Positions 50,522 through 59,869 are shown, numbered from the stretch's first letter. The stretch is 64,000 nt of DNA from an uncultured Myxococcales bacterium (GCA_903936705.1 CAIZWN010000076.1:62001-126000), one strand, 5' to 3'. Numbers and translations are program-made. Notes: generated by a model not told the origin, from the sequence alone.

Positions 50522-50549
50522 TGACTAGAATGACATGTCAGTCTAGACA
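50522..50549. promoter_or_regulatory. 28-bp imperfect palindrome overlapping the activase -10 box
   Basis: The core TGACATGTCA is a perfect palindrome; it is flanked by CTAGA on the left and TCTAG on the right (one mismatched pair between), and beyond these by TG/CA. Twelve of fourteen pairs match. Length and position, covering the -10 box of the activase promoter, are typical of a TetR-family repressor site. Confidence 0.7.
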
Positions 50550-50567
50550 GGAACGCCGCAAGGTCAA
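50540..50567 (-). promoter_or_regulatory. Candidate promoter of the activase gene
   Basis: On the minus strand TTGACC (50567-50562) and TAGACT (50545-50540) are 16 bases apart. The -10 box is part of the right arm of the palindrome. A second AGGTCAAG copy lies 20 bp upstream (50581-50588), so an alternative -35 or activator site is possible. Confidence 0.5.
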
Positions 50568-50734
50568 GGTTTGTGCCGGCAGGTCAAGAAAGGTGGCCGC
50601 AAAGTCGATTCCTGGAATTTTCGGCAGACGTCTTCATCCGGTGTCAGCGTGCCGTCCGGATCCCGTGTTCCAATGTTCCCATTCGATGCGACATGTCCGG
50701 TTGTGGCACGCGTAGGATTTCTGGACTTCGTTCG

Positions 50735-53734
50735 TCAGCGCAGCTTCAGGCTGATCACCTGGAAGGGACGATAGTCGATTGGAATTTCCCCTTCGGCAAT
50801 CCTGGCAGGGGCGATCTCGCGCTCCAGCAGATCGACGAAGGTCGCGGTGGTGAAAGACATCCCTGGCACCAGCAGATGGCCGCGGCCGCGAGCCCCGTGC
50901 GCCTCGTACAGGCGAACAATGATGTCATCATCGTCCTCGGCCTTCTTCACGGTGTCGATCACCAGGTTCGGATCGCGAACCGCGAACAGGCTTCCTGGCC
51001 GCAGGTCCGCATCTACCAGACGCAGAGGCTGGTTGAACCGGAAGCCCTCGGCGACAACGCCAGCCTCCTGCCAGCCGTCCTGGTGAGGCATCAGCGCATA
51101 CGCGAACCGGTGCGTGCCGCGGTCGGCCAGGGGATCGGGGAAGGTTGGCGCTCGCAGCAGCGTCATCCGCAGGATGTTCCGGTGGCAACTGAAGCCGTAC
51201 TTGCTGTCCGACAGCAGGGCCACTCCGAAGCCGTGTTCGGACAGATCGGCCCAGCGGTGGCCGGGCACCTCGAACCGTGCCAGGTCGAACATCGTGTTGA
51301 AGTGCGTCGGCCTTTCGGCGACGCCGAACTGCATCTCGTAGGTAGCATTCATGGAGCGAACGGCCAGCGGGAAGGCTACCTTCAGGATCTGGTGGTCCTC
51401 GTGCCAGTCGATTTCCGTATGGAATTCCAGCCGACGCGACCCTGCGTCCAGGCGGACCGTCTGGACCATACGGCTGTGCGCGCCGATCTGTCGCCGGTAC
51501 AGGACGCCGGCCCGCATCGGTCCCAGTTCGAATGGCTCGCATGTCTCGGCCGGCGGGCAGTCGCTTTCGACTTCCAGGTGGACCGGATCGACTTCCCAGG
51601 CGTCGTATTGGGTGGGCTGGTCGCGATGCAGGACCAGCCGGTTGCCTGGGGCGGCCAGCGCCTCGCGTCCGGATGCGCGCTGGACCAGGCCAAGCAGCCG
51701 CCCGCCCTCGTCCAGTTCGGCGCGTAGATGCCCGTTCTGCAGCACTATACGACCGGGATGCACTTCCAGCGAAACCGCGTCGGTCGCCGTCGCGATGCGC
51801 CCGATCCCGCAGGACGGGGCCTGCGCCCATGCCAGCGTGCCGTCGTCCGATTCAACCACGGCACAGTGGTCGAACGACGTCGTGTTGACGACGCTTGGGC
51901 CGGGGGGGCCATCCTGAGGGAACGCGCCAAGGGCGTCGTCGCGCAGTTTCGCACCTTCGGCCGCGATGAAGGCCAGGTCCTGTCGGGCGTCGGCATAAAC
52001 CTCAGCCGATGAGGAACCTGGCAAAATGTCGTGGAACTGCATGGTCAGCAACCGCTGCCACATGCCTTCCAGCGAGGCCTGCGGGTAGGCTGCCCCGGCC
52101 AGCCTGTGCGCCGCTGTCGCCAGCAACTCGATGTCGTGCAGCAGGAATTCGCTGCTACGGTTGCCCCGTTTGATGTCCGCCTGGGAGGTGTAGGTCCCGC
52201 GGTGGTACTCCAGGTACAGCTCGCCCACGACGCGGGTGCGGTCCTGGTAGTCTTGCTCCAGACGATTGAAGAACGCATCGATCGAACGGATTTCGGTGCG
52301 CGGAAGGCCCTGCACGTCGCGCACCCGACGCAGTGTTTCCAGCATGCGTCGCGTCGGTCCCCCGCCACCGTCGCCCAGGCCAAACAGCATCAGGCTTTCG
52401 CGGGAACGGTCATGGTCCTTGAAGTTACTGACGTTGAAGCGCAGCTCATCGACCGTAACCGTGGCTCCATACGTGTTCGCGGGGGGGAAGTGGGTCAGCA
52501 GCTCGGACCCGTCGATGCCTTCCCAGACGAAGGTGTGGTGCAGCGGCTGGGTGAAACGGTTCCACGACAGCTTCTGCGTCACGAAACGATCAATCCCTGC
52601 TTGCGAAAGGATCTGCGGCATCTGGCCGTTGTATCCGAAGATGTCGGGCAGCCAGCCCTCGCGGCAGGTGATGCCGAACTCTTGCTGGAAGAAGCGCTGT
52701 CCGAACAGAAGCTGGCGCACCAGGGACTCGCCCGAGATCAAATTGCAGTCCGGTTCCACCCACATCCCGCCTACGGGGATGAAACGGCCGGCCTTCACCT
52801 GTTCCTTGATGCGCGCGTACAGTTCCGGGTCGCGATCCTTGATCCATGCGTACTGCTGCGCCTGCGAACACGCGAAGCGGTATTCCGGGTATTCCTCCAT
52901 CAGTTTCACGGCGGTGCCGAACGTCCGGATGCACTTGCGCTTTGTTTCGGCGATCGGCCAGACCCAGGCTGTGTCCATGTGGGCGTGGCCGCAGGCGCTG
53001 AGTTCGTGGACGCAGGCATGGGTGCCGTTGGTGCGGGCCAGCAGTCCGGCCAGCAGTGCTCGCGCAGGGCGCCAGGTCGCGCGATCACCTGGGTCGAAGG
53101 TGTTCGCGAAGCGGTTCAGTCCGGCCAGCAACTCGCCAGCCCAGGCCGGGTCCAGACCTCGGGTATGATCGGCTTCCAGGCCCTGCAGAACCATGAAGTC
53201 GTTGAACAGCGCCCATGCATCCGGGTCGAAACGGGCGATGTCGCACTGCTGCAAGGCGAACCGCTGCGGGCCGTACAGCAGATCCTGTTCGCCAAAGACG
53301 TGGTTGCAGGCCATTTCGACCTGGAAGGCGACATCCTCGCCGCCGCGGGCGCAATCGCGGAGGGGGGCTTCGGGCCGGCCGCAAAGCGGGGCGTTGATGG
53401 GAGGCGGGTTCAGACCCTGCATGATCCGCCCATCGATCCACAGCGTGGCCTCGCTGCCAGAATCCCACAGCAGGTCTACGCGGTGGCCGTCCCAGGCTTT
53501 CGGGACGCGTGCATGAACGCGGAACCACCATGTGGCCCAGGTCGGGCCCAGCACCTCCCCGAACCGCGCCGGCGCGAAACCGGACAGCGACTGTGCTTCG
53601 GCAAACGGGATCCGCCCGGTCGGACCGGCGGCCAGGATCTCGTCGCATCGGCATCGTTCCGGGTAGACCAGCGCCTGCATCGAGGCAACCATTTGTCGCA
53701 GGCGTTCGCGGGTGTACTCGGGATAGCGTTCCAT
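50735..53734 (-). CDS. Alpha-mannosidase, glycoside hydrolase family 38
   Basis: This 999-residue protein is a GH38 alpha-mannosidase, which removes alpha-linked mannose from oligosaccharides. The N-terminal catalytic domain has GHAHMDTAWVWPIAETKRK (zinc-binding His and Asp), ACSQAQQYAWIK, GGMWVEPDCN and WLPDIFGYNGQMPQIL, where the Asp of PDIFG is the nucleophile. The C-terminal half has the beta-sandwich domains with FHDILPGSS at their start. No signal peptide is seen, so it is probably cytoplasmic and acts on imported sugars. ATG 53734 is supported by AAGAGG upstream; the frame's 19 earlier codons overlap the symporter gene. It lies ten bases after the symporter gene, so the two form an operon. 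Confidence 0.93.
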   Translation of the reverse strand: MERYPEYTRERLRQMVASMQALVYPERCRCDEILAAGPTGRIPFAEAQSLSGFAPARFGEVLGPTWATWWFRVHARVPKAWDGHRVDLLWDSGSEATLWIDGRIMQGLNPPPINAPLCGRPEAPLRDCARGGEDVAFQVEMACNHVFGEQDLLYGPQRFALQQCDIARFDPDAWALFNDFMVLQGLEADHTRGLDPAWAGELLAGLNRFANTFDPGDRATWRPARALLAGLLARTNGTHACVHELSACGHAHMDTAWVWPIAETKRKCIRTFGTAVKLMEEYPEYRFACSQAQQYAWIKDRDPELYARIKEQVKAGRFIPVGGMWVEPDCNLISGESLVRQLLFGQRFFQQEFGITCREGWLPDIFGYNGQMPQILSQAGIDRFVTQKLSWNRFTQPLHHTFVWEGIDGSELLTHFPPANTYGATVTVDELRFNVSNFKDHDRSRESLMLFGLGDGGGGPTRRMLETLRRVRDVQGLPRTEIRSIDAFFNRLEQDYQDRTRVVGELYLEYHRGTYTSQADIKRGNRSSEFLLHDIELLATAAHRLAGAAYPQASLEGMWQRLLTMQFHDILPGSSSAEVYADARQDLAFIAAEGAKLRDDALGAFPQDGPPGPSVVNTTSFDHCAVVESDDGTLAWAQAPSCGIGRIATATDAVSLEVHPGRIVLQNGHLRAELDEGGRLLGLVQRASGREALAAPGNRLVLHRDQPTQYDAWEVDPVHLEVESDCPPAETCEPFELGPMRAGVLYRRQIGAHSRMVQTVRLDAGSRRLEFHTEIDWHEDHQILKVAFPLAVRSMNATYEMQFGVAERPTHFNTMFDLARFEVPGHRWADLSEHGFGVALLSDSKYGFSCHRNILRMTLLRAPTFPDPLADRGTHRFAYALMPHQDGWQEAGVVAEGFRFNQPLRLVDADLRPGSLFAVRDPNLVIDTVKKAEDDDDIIVRLYEAHGARGRGHLLVPGMSFTTATFVDLLEREIAPARIAEGEIPIDYRPFQVISLKLR

Positions 53735-53744
53735 TCGGGACCTC

Positions 53745-55559
53745 TTAAGTTGGGTCCTGCGGCCCGACGGGGCGGTCAACCAGCGCCCCACGGATCACCC
53801 AGCGCCACAGGCCGTAGAAGCAGGCCGCCGAAACCGCCAGGAGCCCAAGGCCCAGCAATGGCTGCCCTAGGATGACCTTGCCCAGGCCGAACATGGCGCA
53901 GAACACGAATACCACAGCCAGGCCGAACTGGCCCCAGGTGCCCAGGTTGATGCTGCTGGCGTCCCCCTTGCAGGCGCGTGCGGCTATGGGCCCCCAGAAC
54001 ATTGCGGGCGGCCGAACCCGCTCGAAGAATGCCAACAGCTTCTCGTCAGGATCAGGCCGGGTGACCAGCGCGGTAACGATGGTCACCAGGGCCGTGGTGG
54101 CCACCACCAGCAGCAGGCGCAAGGCCGATGCGTCGGCGGTGTCGGCATCGAGTCCGGGAAGGAACTGCACGGTGAGTGCGACCGACACCGAGGTGACCAT
54201 TGCGACCAGTTCGGTGGTCGCGTTGACCCGCCACCAGAACCAGCGAAGCAACGCGACCAGGCCCAGGCCAGACATCAGTTCCATCTTGAAACGGAAGGCT
54301 CCAAGAACGGAAGGCAGGACCAGGGCAAGCGATCCTGCGACGACCGCGACAGCCACGGTGAACCCCCTGGATGCGGTCAGGTAGTGTCGCTGGGATGCCT
54401 TGGGAACAAGGAAGCGCCTGTAGATATCGTTCGACAGGTAGGATGCGCACAGGTTCAGCAGGCCTGTGAAAGTGGACATGAAGGCCGCGAAGAACGACGC
54501 CACCATGATCGCCCGGGGTATGCTGGGCAGCAGATCCACCACCATCCTCGGGTAGGCTGTCTCGCCGTCCTTCAGGGAGGGGTACAGCACCATCGATACC
54601 AGCGCCGCGATGTACCAGGGCCACGATCGTATGATCCACTGCACTGCCATGTTCCAGATCCCGGCCAGCAGGGCATGGCCCTCGTTCTTGCACGACAGAA
54701 ACCGCTGGGCCCGCTGGCCGCTGCCGTCGACGTAGGGTGTCGACCACCACATCACGCCCAGGTAGACGCCCACCGTAAGCGCCGAGAAGGTCTCGCCGGC
54801 CATCGAGGGGAGGAAGTCGAGGACGCCGCTGCCGGTAGCCAGGTTTTCGCTTGCGCCGCCTTGCGGAAGGGCGGCCAGTTTTTCGCGCAGGCCGCTGGCC
54901 CCGCCGACCTTGTACAGGGCGACGCCGGCAAGGAGGATGGCCCCCAGCATGGCCACGGTGAACTCGACCATCTCGGTGAAGACCACTGCCAGCAGGCCGG
55001 AGGTGACACTGTAGGCCAGGCCGATGACGATCAGCGCGGCGACCACCAGCGCGTCCGCGGGCACTGCCAGCCCAAGGAGTTCAACCGTTTCAGGCAGTTC
55101 GATAAGGGTCCGGACGATCTTCGTCATGCCCAGAGTGACCCACGCAAGCGTGATGAGTTCGAGGACCGTGCCGCGGAAAAGGGCCGTGGCCCCGCGAAGC
55201 ACGGCCGCGGGCTTGCCGGCATAGCGGAGTTCGATAAGTTCGGCATCCGTGATCACCGACGATCTGCGCCACAGGCGGGCAAAGAAGAACGCGATCAGCC
55301 CGCCGCCCAGGATGCTGCCCCAGTAGAACCAGGCGCCTGACAGGCCGTGTTCCCGGATCATCCGCGTCGTGTGCAGCGGAGTATCACTGGAAAAGCTGGT
55401 GGCCAGCATGGCCGTTCCAGCCAGCCACCAGGGGAGGGTCCTGCCGGCGGTGAAGAAGCCGTCCATCGAACGGGTCTTCCTGCGCCGCGAAGTCCATAGG
55501 CCAAGGCCCAGGATTCCCAGCAGGTACAGGCCGACGATGACCCAGCCGGTAGCATCCAT
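53745..55559 (-). CDS. Sodium:solute symporter, probably for a sugar
   Basis: This 604-residue inner membrane protein has about 13 hydrophobic helices. The N-terminal region (SMDGFFTAGRTLPWWLAGTA and MLATSFSSDTP) is typical of sodium:solute symporters, with the conserved Ser residues near the sodium site. The helix GLLAVVFTEMVEFTVAMLGA is another family landmark. Located ten bases before the alpha-mannosidase gene, it is probably the uptake system for mannose-containing sugars; the substrate is inferred only from that neighbour. ATG 55559 has GGAG seven bases upstream. It is only distantly like the ActP-type protein at 40882-42810 and lacks a long soluble insertion. Confidence 0.9.
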   Translation of the reverse strand: MDATGWVIVGLYLLGILGLGLWTSRRRKTRSMDGFFTAGRTLPWWLAGTAMLATSFSSDTPLHTTRMIREHGLSGAWFYWGSILGGGLIAFFFARLWRRSSVITDAELIELRYAGKPAAVLRGATALFRGTVLELITLAWVTLGMTKIVRTLIELPETVELLGLAVPADALVVAALIVIGLAYSVTSGLLAVVFTEMVEFTVAMLGAILLAGVALYKVGGASGLREKLAALPQGGASENLATGSGVLDFLPSMAGETFSALTVGVYLGVMWWSTPYVDGSGQRAQRFLSCKNEGHALLAGIWNMAVQWIIRSWPWYIAALVSMVLYPSLKDGETAYPRMVVDLLPSIPRAIMVASFFAAFMSTFTGLLNLCASYLSNDIYRRFLVPKASQRHYLTASRGFTVAVAVVAGSLALVLPSVLGAFRFKMELMSGLGLVALLRWFWWRVNATTELVAMVTSVSVALTVQFLPGLDADTADASALRLLLVVATTALVTIVTALVTRPDPDEKLLAFFERVRPPAMFWGPIAARACKGDASSINLGTWGQFGLAVVFVFCAMFGLGKVILGQPLLGLGLLAVSAACFYGLWRWVIRGALVDRPVGPQDPT

Positions 55560-55630
55560 CAGTCAGCTCCAACATCGGGTTGGTTTCGAAACAATCGTCC
55601 TCGCCGCGAGCCCTTCCAAGGCCTGCGGCT

Positions 55631-56578
55631 TTAGAACTCCACCTCGACGACCACCGGGAAATGGTCCGACGGGTAGACTGCGTCTTCGTGGTCCAGGATC
55701 ACTTCCCCCCGGATTGCCACGACGCCGGGAACATGGAAGACGTTGTCGATTCTTCGTTTCGCTACCCCCGTGAACCCGTGGGAAGTCCCCTGTTCGGGAA
55801 GTCCCAGTTCGACCCACGGGTCGATCAGGTCGCCGCGGACCGCGTTGTATTCAGACACGCCGGCAAGCACGTTCCAGGGCTCAGAGCCCGGGGTGCTGTT
55901 GAAGTCGCCGGACAGGACTGCCGGCAGGCCGGCGCGGATCGATGTTACGCGACTGGCAGTCAGGGCAGCGCTGCGCAGGGGAATGTCATCGACTGATGCT
56001 GTGTCCCAGTGGGTGTTGAAGACCATAAATTCCCGGCCGCTTGCACGCTGGCGCAGGCGGACCCACGTGACGATTCGAGGGTTGCCCTGGTTTTCGCTGA
56101 AGGTGGATCCGATCACGTCCGGCGTGTCGCTAAGCTGGAAGCTGTCGTCCGCCAGCAGTTCGAATCGGTCGGCACGAAAGAAGATGGTGTTGGTTTCGTC
56201 GAACGGGCTGTCTGATCGCAGCCGACCAACGTGGTCGAATCCCGGCAGGCCTGCCGACAGGTCATCGACCTGCGACAGCAGGGCTTCCTGTGTTCCCAGG
56301 ATGTCGGGTGCGGTCGTGTGAATCACCTTCAACGCAAGTTCCCGGCGGTTGTCCCATGCGTTCACCCCGTCGCTACCCCAGGCGGTGCGGACGTTGAAGG
56401 TCATGACGACCAGCCGGATCGGCCCCGATGCGACGTCGGCCGGCGCGTCCGGGAGGTCCTGGGAACTGGCCATGTCAGCCCCGGCATCGAGGGTCGCGTC
56501 GGCCCTGCTCGAATCGGCACCGCAGGCCGCCAGTGACAGGGCAATCCACAGTATCGGAGCGACCCTGAAGAAATTCAT
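55631..56578 (-). CDS. Endonuclease/exonuclease/phosphatase-family lipoprotein
   Basis: This 315-residue protein has a lipobox (LSLAAC) and a short Asp/Ala-rich tether (SSRADATLDAGADMA). The catalytic domain shows the EEP order: MTFNVRTAW, GTQEAL (metal-binding Glu), FNTHWD, LSGDFNSTP and YPSDHFPVVVEVEF (catalytic Asp-His). The family cuts phosphodiester bonds in nucleic acids or lipids. Secretion to the outer membrane suggests use on external DNA or phospholipid. ATG 56578 has GAGG five bases upstream. It ends 71 bases before the symporter gene starts, so it may be transcribed with it or alone. Confidence 0.88.
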   Translation of the reverse strand: MNFFRVAPILWIALSLAACGADSSRADATLDAGADMASSQDLPDAPADVASGPIRLVVMTFNVRTAWGSDGVNAWDNRRELALKVIHTTAPDILGTQEALLSQVDDLSAGLPGFDHVGRLRSDSPFDETNTIFFRADRFELLADDSFQLSDTPDVIGSTFSENQGNPRIVTWVRLRQRASGREFMVFNTHWDTASVDDIPLRSAALTASRVTSIRAGLPAVLSGDFNSTPGSEPWNVLAGVSEYNAVRGDLIDPWVELGLPEQGTSHGFTGVAKRRIDNVFHVPGVVAIRGEVILDHEDAVYPSDHFPVVVEVEF

Positions 56579-56671
56579 CGTTGCCTCACGAGTTGTCAAC
56601 ATGACCAGCTTCGGCGCACGATCAGCCGATGCTGGCAGATGTAGGACGCCCGATCAAGCGTTCAAAACGTC

Positions 56672-56724
56672 GCGATTCAATCGCCATCCCTCGGCAGCCG
56701 TTCTTGAACTCGCGATTCATCGCG
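56672..56724. promoter_or_regulatory. Pair of related palindromes between the EEP and DUF985 genes
   Basis: GCGATT-C-AATCGC (56672-56684) and CGCGAT-TC-ATCGCG (56711-56724) are near-identical inverted repeats with centres about 40 bp apart. They lie in the 264-base region upstream of the EEP gene. A regulator pair is possible. Confidence 0.4.
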
Positions 56725-56842
56725 TCCTTTAGTCACTTGCGATGACAATCCGATTCCTGGTCGATACGTCGTCAGCAGCGCTGGCATTGGCGTTTCACAT
56801 CGTCCGAGACATGGTCTATTGACTGCTGAGGACGCGCGGGTG

Positions 56843-57349
56843 TCACAGGTCCCGCGTCAACTCCACGACGATCTCCTCGCACCCCGGGAACTCCCGTGCC
56901 AGGTCGTCCCGCCGTGCCATGTCGAAATCGGCGAAGTCGAAGCCCGGCGCGACCACGCAGCCGACCAGCACAAAGGCGTCGGGGCTGGCGGGCTGGGCCA
57001 GGCGGGCGGCGAACCATTCCCCCGCCGGAAGAATTGCCTGGGGGCCTGCTGCCGGACCGACGCCCAGGCGGGTCACGAGGTGTCCGCGGCCCGCAACCAG
57101 ATGGTGGATCTCCAGGTCTGCGCCGTCGTGGAAGAACCACAGTTCATCGGAACGCAGCCGGTGAAAGGCGCTGAAGTCCCCGGCCCGCAGCAGGTACAGT
57201 ATGGCCGTGGCCAGGGACCGGTCGCCGCCGAAGGCAGCTGGCAGGGCCGCGCCGGGCACTGTCCCGGCCGACCGCCATGTTTCGCAAAAGAAGCCACCCT
57301 CAGGATGCGGCACCAGCCCCAGTCGGTCGATCCATTCCTGCGCCGTCAC
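56843..57349 (-). CDS. DUF985 cupin-fold protein
   Basis: This 168-residue protein belongs to the DUF985/YML079-like cupin family. It starts with LGLVPHPEGGFFCETWRS and has ILYLLRAGDFSAFHRLRSDE, whose His and Glu are the conserved pocket residues, then ELWFFHDGADLEIH and VVAPGFDFADFDMA. The family folds as a beta-barrel; its ligand is unknown. GTG 57349 is preferred because GGGAG lies five bases before it; an ATG eleven codons upstream has no clear site. Confidence 0.9.
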   Translation of the reverse strand: MTAQEWIDRLGLVPHPEGGFFCETWRSAGTVPGAALPAAFGGDRSLATAILYLLRAGDFSAFHRLRSDELWFFHDGADLEIHHLVAGRGHLVTRLGVGPAAGPQAILPAGEWFAARLAQPASPDAFVLVGCVVAPGFDFADFDMARRDDLAREFPGCEEIVVELTRDL

Positions 57350-57478
57350 GGAATCTCCCGCCCTTTGTGCCGGTCGGATCATAGACTACCGTCACGCAAC
57401 GGTCAGCCTCCCTTCGGGGACAGTGTGTAGGAAGCGGTCCAAACGCTTGCTCTGGCGGATGCACATGTGGTACCAACG

Positions 57479-57494
57479 GACAACAAGAGTTGTC
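57479..57494. promoter_or_regulatory. Inverted repeat upstream of the 56-residue-repeat protein gene
   Basis: GACAAC, AAGA and GTTGTC form a perfect six-base inverted repeat 60-75 bases before ATG 57554. A second one, GGCGC-N6-GCGCC, lies about 30 bases closer to the gene. No clear promoter boxes were found here. Confidence 0.35.
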
Positions 57495-57553
57495 GAAGCG
57501 ATCTGTGACCCGGCGCGACTATGCGCCAGGGGATTCTCCGTGGGAGGTGCGCT

Positions 57554-59626
57554 ATGACATCCAGGGACGTTCTGGTTTCCATGGTCCTGGTTCACGCGTG
57601 GTGCCTTCAGGCGGGTCCTGCTTACGCTGGCGGATTGTGCGACGGAGCGACGGACGGGACTCCGTGCGATGACGGCAACGCCTGCACCTACGGGGAACGA
57701 TGCCTCTCCGGCAGTTGCGCCAACGGCGTTGCCGTTTCGTGCGACGACCACGATGTGTGCACCGACGATCTGTGCGACATCGCCAGCGGATGCATGAATC
57801 TCCCGGCACAAGGTACGATCCAGTGCAGGCCCTCGGCGTGCACGGGGGACGGAGGCCACCTGCTGCCCGCCTTCTGCTTTGCCGGCACCTGCCCGCCGTC
57901 GCAGTCGGAGACGTGCAACGACCAGAACCCCTGCACGGACGACCATTGCGATCCTGACGACGGCTGCGGGCATGCGAACAACCACGCGCAGTGCGCTCCC
58001 AGGATGTGCGCGGACGGCGGCTTGTGCGCTGTTGCCACATGCGTGGACGGGCAGTGTTCGCCGCAGCCGCCACCGGTGGGATGCGGTGGCAGCGGATCGT
58101 GCGCTTGCGAGCCCGTCGGGGGGGGGTGCAATCCCTCCGGTGCGTTCTGCGACGATGGGAATCCTTGCACGATCGACCAGTGTGCAGGCGAGGGATGTGT
58201 TCATACGCCCAAGGACTGCTCGGACGGCGATCTCTGCACTGACGACGTGTGTGACCCGGCCACTGGCAGTTGCTCCCATCCCGTCACGGGATGCACCGAC
58301 GGCGACCCGTGCACCCTCGACTTCTGCAATCCGGCAACTGGCTGCGGACATGCGTACAACTGCGACGATAACGACCCATGCACAATCGACTGGTGCGACC
58401 CCATGTCCGGTTGCGAGCACGCACCCTACCGTTGCGATGATACGAACCTCTGTACGACCGATATGTGCGCGGTCGATCCGGCCTTCCCGGGCCGGCCCGT
58501 CTGCTTCAATACCCAGAACAATGCCTGTGTGGCTCTGGATGCCTGCCACGACGCGGGGACCTGCAACCCGTTGACGGGAATCTGCTCGAATCCAGCGAAG
58601 GCGACGGGCACGTCGTGCGATGACGGGAACGCGTGCAACGGAGTATTCACCTGCCAGTCGGGGACGTGCAACCGGACGATCGCCCCGATCTCCTGCACGG
58701 CGCTGGACTCCTGCCACGCCGCCGGGATCTGCAACCCGTCGACCGGCATCTGCTCCAGTCCAGCAAGGCCGAACGGCACGTCGTGCGACGACGGCAACTG
58801 GTGTAATGGTGTCCGGACGTGCCAGGCAGGGGTGTGTACGCAGACGACGGTCCCGACCACCTGTCAGGCCCTGGATGAATGCCACGAAGCAGGAACCTGC
58901 AGCCCATCGACCGGTTTGTGTTCCCATCCAGCGAAACCGGACAACCAGTCATGCGACGATGGGGACCGGTGCAACGGCGTCTTCACCTGCCAGTCCGGGA
59001 CGTGCGCCTTGACGACGGCTCCGATCACCTGCGCGTCGCCGGACGCATGCCACGACGCCGGGACGTGCAGCCCGTTGACGGGGCTTTGCAATTATCCGGC
59101 TAAGGCGGACGGCGCGTCTTGCGACGACGGGAACCGGTGCAATGGCGTCTTCACCTGCGCATCGGGGAAATGTGTCTTGACGACGGCTCCGGTCACCTGC
59201 ACGGCTCAGAATGGCTGCTACAACACGGGCGTCTGCGACCCTTCGTCGGGCGTCTGCTCGACCCCGGTGAAGCCCAACGCTTGCAACGACAGCAACCCGT
59301 GCACGGATGACTTCTGCAACCTCGGCACCGGCGTTTGCCGGCATGTCCCGGCAAACGAGGGCTCGGCGTGCCATTTGCTGACGGTGTGCAAGGGCTGGAG
59401 CAGCGCATGCAAGGGTGGGAGATGCGTCGTGGGCCCCCGATGGAGCTGCCCGGCCGGAACCTTCAGGCTGTGCAAGGGTTGTAGTTGCAAATGCGTCAGG
59501 CGCCCCATCGATCCCATCCAGAAGGAACCGTGGCCCGTGATCGAGGACCCTCTGAAGAAGGACCCTCGGCCGGCTGGCCCCAGGCCGAAGAACACCGGGC
59601 CCGCCAGCCAGACCCGGCCGCGGTGA
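57554..59626 (+). CDS. Secreted cysteine-rich protein with five 56-residue tandem repeats
   Basis: This 690-residue protein has a signal peptide (about 1-25, ending PAYA) without a lipobox. About 80 cysteines are spread over two repeat types. The first half has units like CDDHDVCTDDLCD and CTDGDPCTLDFCN. From about residue 330, a 56-residue unit (CHDAGTCNPLTG at its start, CDDGNACNGVFTCQSGTC in the middle) is repeated at an exact 168-bp period. The C-terminus is basic and Pro-rich (KKDPRPAGPRPK), perhaps for binding the cell surface. The fold is probably a long disulfide-held rod, suited to adhesion or matrix. ATG 57554 has GGAGG seven bases before it. Confidence 0.8.
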   Translation: MTSRDVLVSMVLVHAWCLQAGPAYAGGLCDGATDGTPCDDGNACTYGERCLSGSCANGVAVSCDDHDVCTDDLCDIASGCMNLPAQGTIQCRPSACTGDGGHLLPAFCFAGTCPPSQSETCNDQNPCTDDHCDPDDGCGHANNHAQCAPRMCADGGLCAVATCVDGQCSPQPPPVGCGGSGSCACEPVGGGCNPSGAFCDDGNPCTIDQCAGEGCVHTPKDCSDGDLCTDDVCDPATGSCSHPVTGCTDGDPCTLDFCNPATGCGHAYNCDDNDPCTIDWCDPMSGCEHAPYRCDDTNLCTTDMCAVDPAFPGRPVCFNTQNNACVALDACHDAGTCNPLTGICSNPAKATGTSCDDGNACNGVFTCQSGTCNRTIAPISCTALDSCHAAGICNPSTGICSSPARPNGTSCDDGNWCNGVRTCQAGVCTQTTVPTTCQALDECHEAGTCSPSTGLCSHPAKPDNQSCDDGDRCNGVFTCQSGTCALTTAPITCASPDACHDAGTCSPLTGLCNYPAKADGASCDDGNRCNGVFTCASGKCVLTTAPVTCTAQNGCYNTGVCDPSSGVCSTPVKPNACNDSNPCTDDFCNLGTGVCRHVPANEGSACHLLTVCKGWSSACKGGRCVVGPRWSCPAGTFRLCKGCSCKCVRRPIDPIQKEPWPVIEDPLKKDPRPAGPRPKNTGPASQTRPR
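58544..59285 (+). repeat. 168-bp tandem coding repeat
   Basis: The codon for the first Cys of each unit lies at 58544, 58712, 58880, 59048 and 59216, exactly 168 bp apart, without an insertion or deletion. Each full unit encodes 56 residues with eight cysteines. Confidence 0.9.
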
Positions 59627-59640
59627 CCCTAACCTGCCGG

Positions 59641-59654
59641 TGTGGCTGGCCACA
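59641..59654 (+). terminator. Hairpin after the 56-residue-repeat protein gene
   Basis: TGTGGC, TG and GCCACA form a six-pair stem 14 bases past the stop. It is similar to the hairpin at 11901-11915. No T-run follows. Confidence 0.35.
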
Positions 59655-59811
59655 AGTGCCGTCCATTGCTCGCGGAAGCCGTTCTGCCATGGACGCCGGA
59701 AGGACGTCTTCTTCGGATTGATGCCCATCCAGCACGGACGGAATATTGGCCAGGGCCAACGTGATCTTCGGGCACAAGTTGCTTTGTCGAGTCCAGGGAG
59801 TTTGTACGACC

Positions 59812-59840
59812 TTGCAAACCCCCATGGTCCAGCCTACTCT
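59812..59840 (+). promoter_or_regulatory. Candidate promoter of the 1216-residue lipoprotein gene
   Basis: TTGCAA (59812-59817) and TACTCT (59835-59840) are 17 bases apart, leaving a leader of about 23 bases that holds an AGGAGG ribosome site. Confidence 0.4.
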
Positions 59841-59869
59841 CGCATCGCGCACGTCTTCAGGAGGCTTTC

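Noticed and set aside
57392-58927. 511-codon open frame on the minus strand
   Set aside because: Antisense to the cysteine-repeat gene; its repeats merely mirror that gene's codon repeats.
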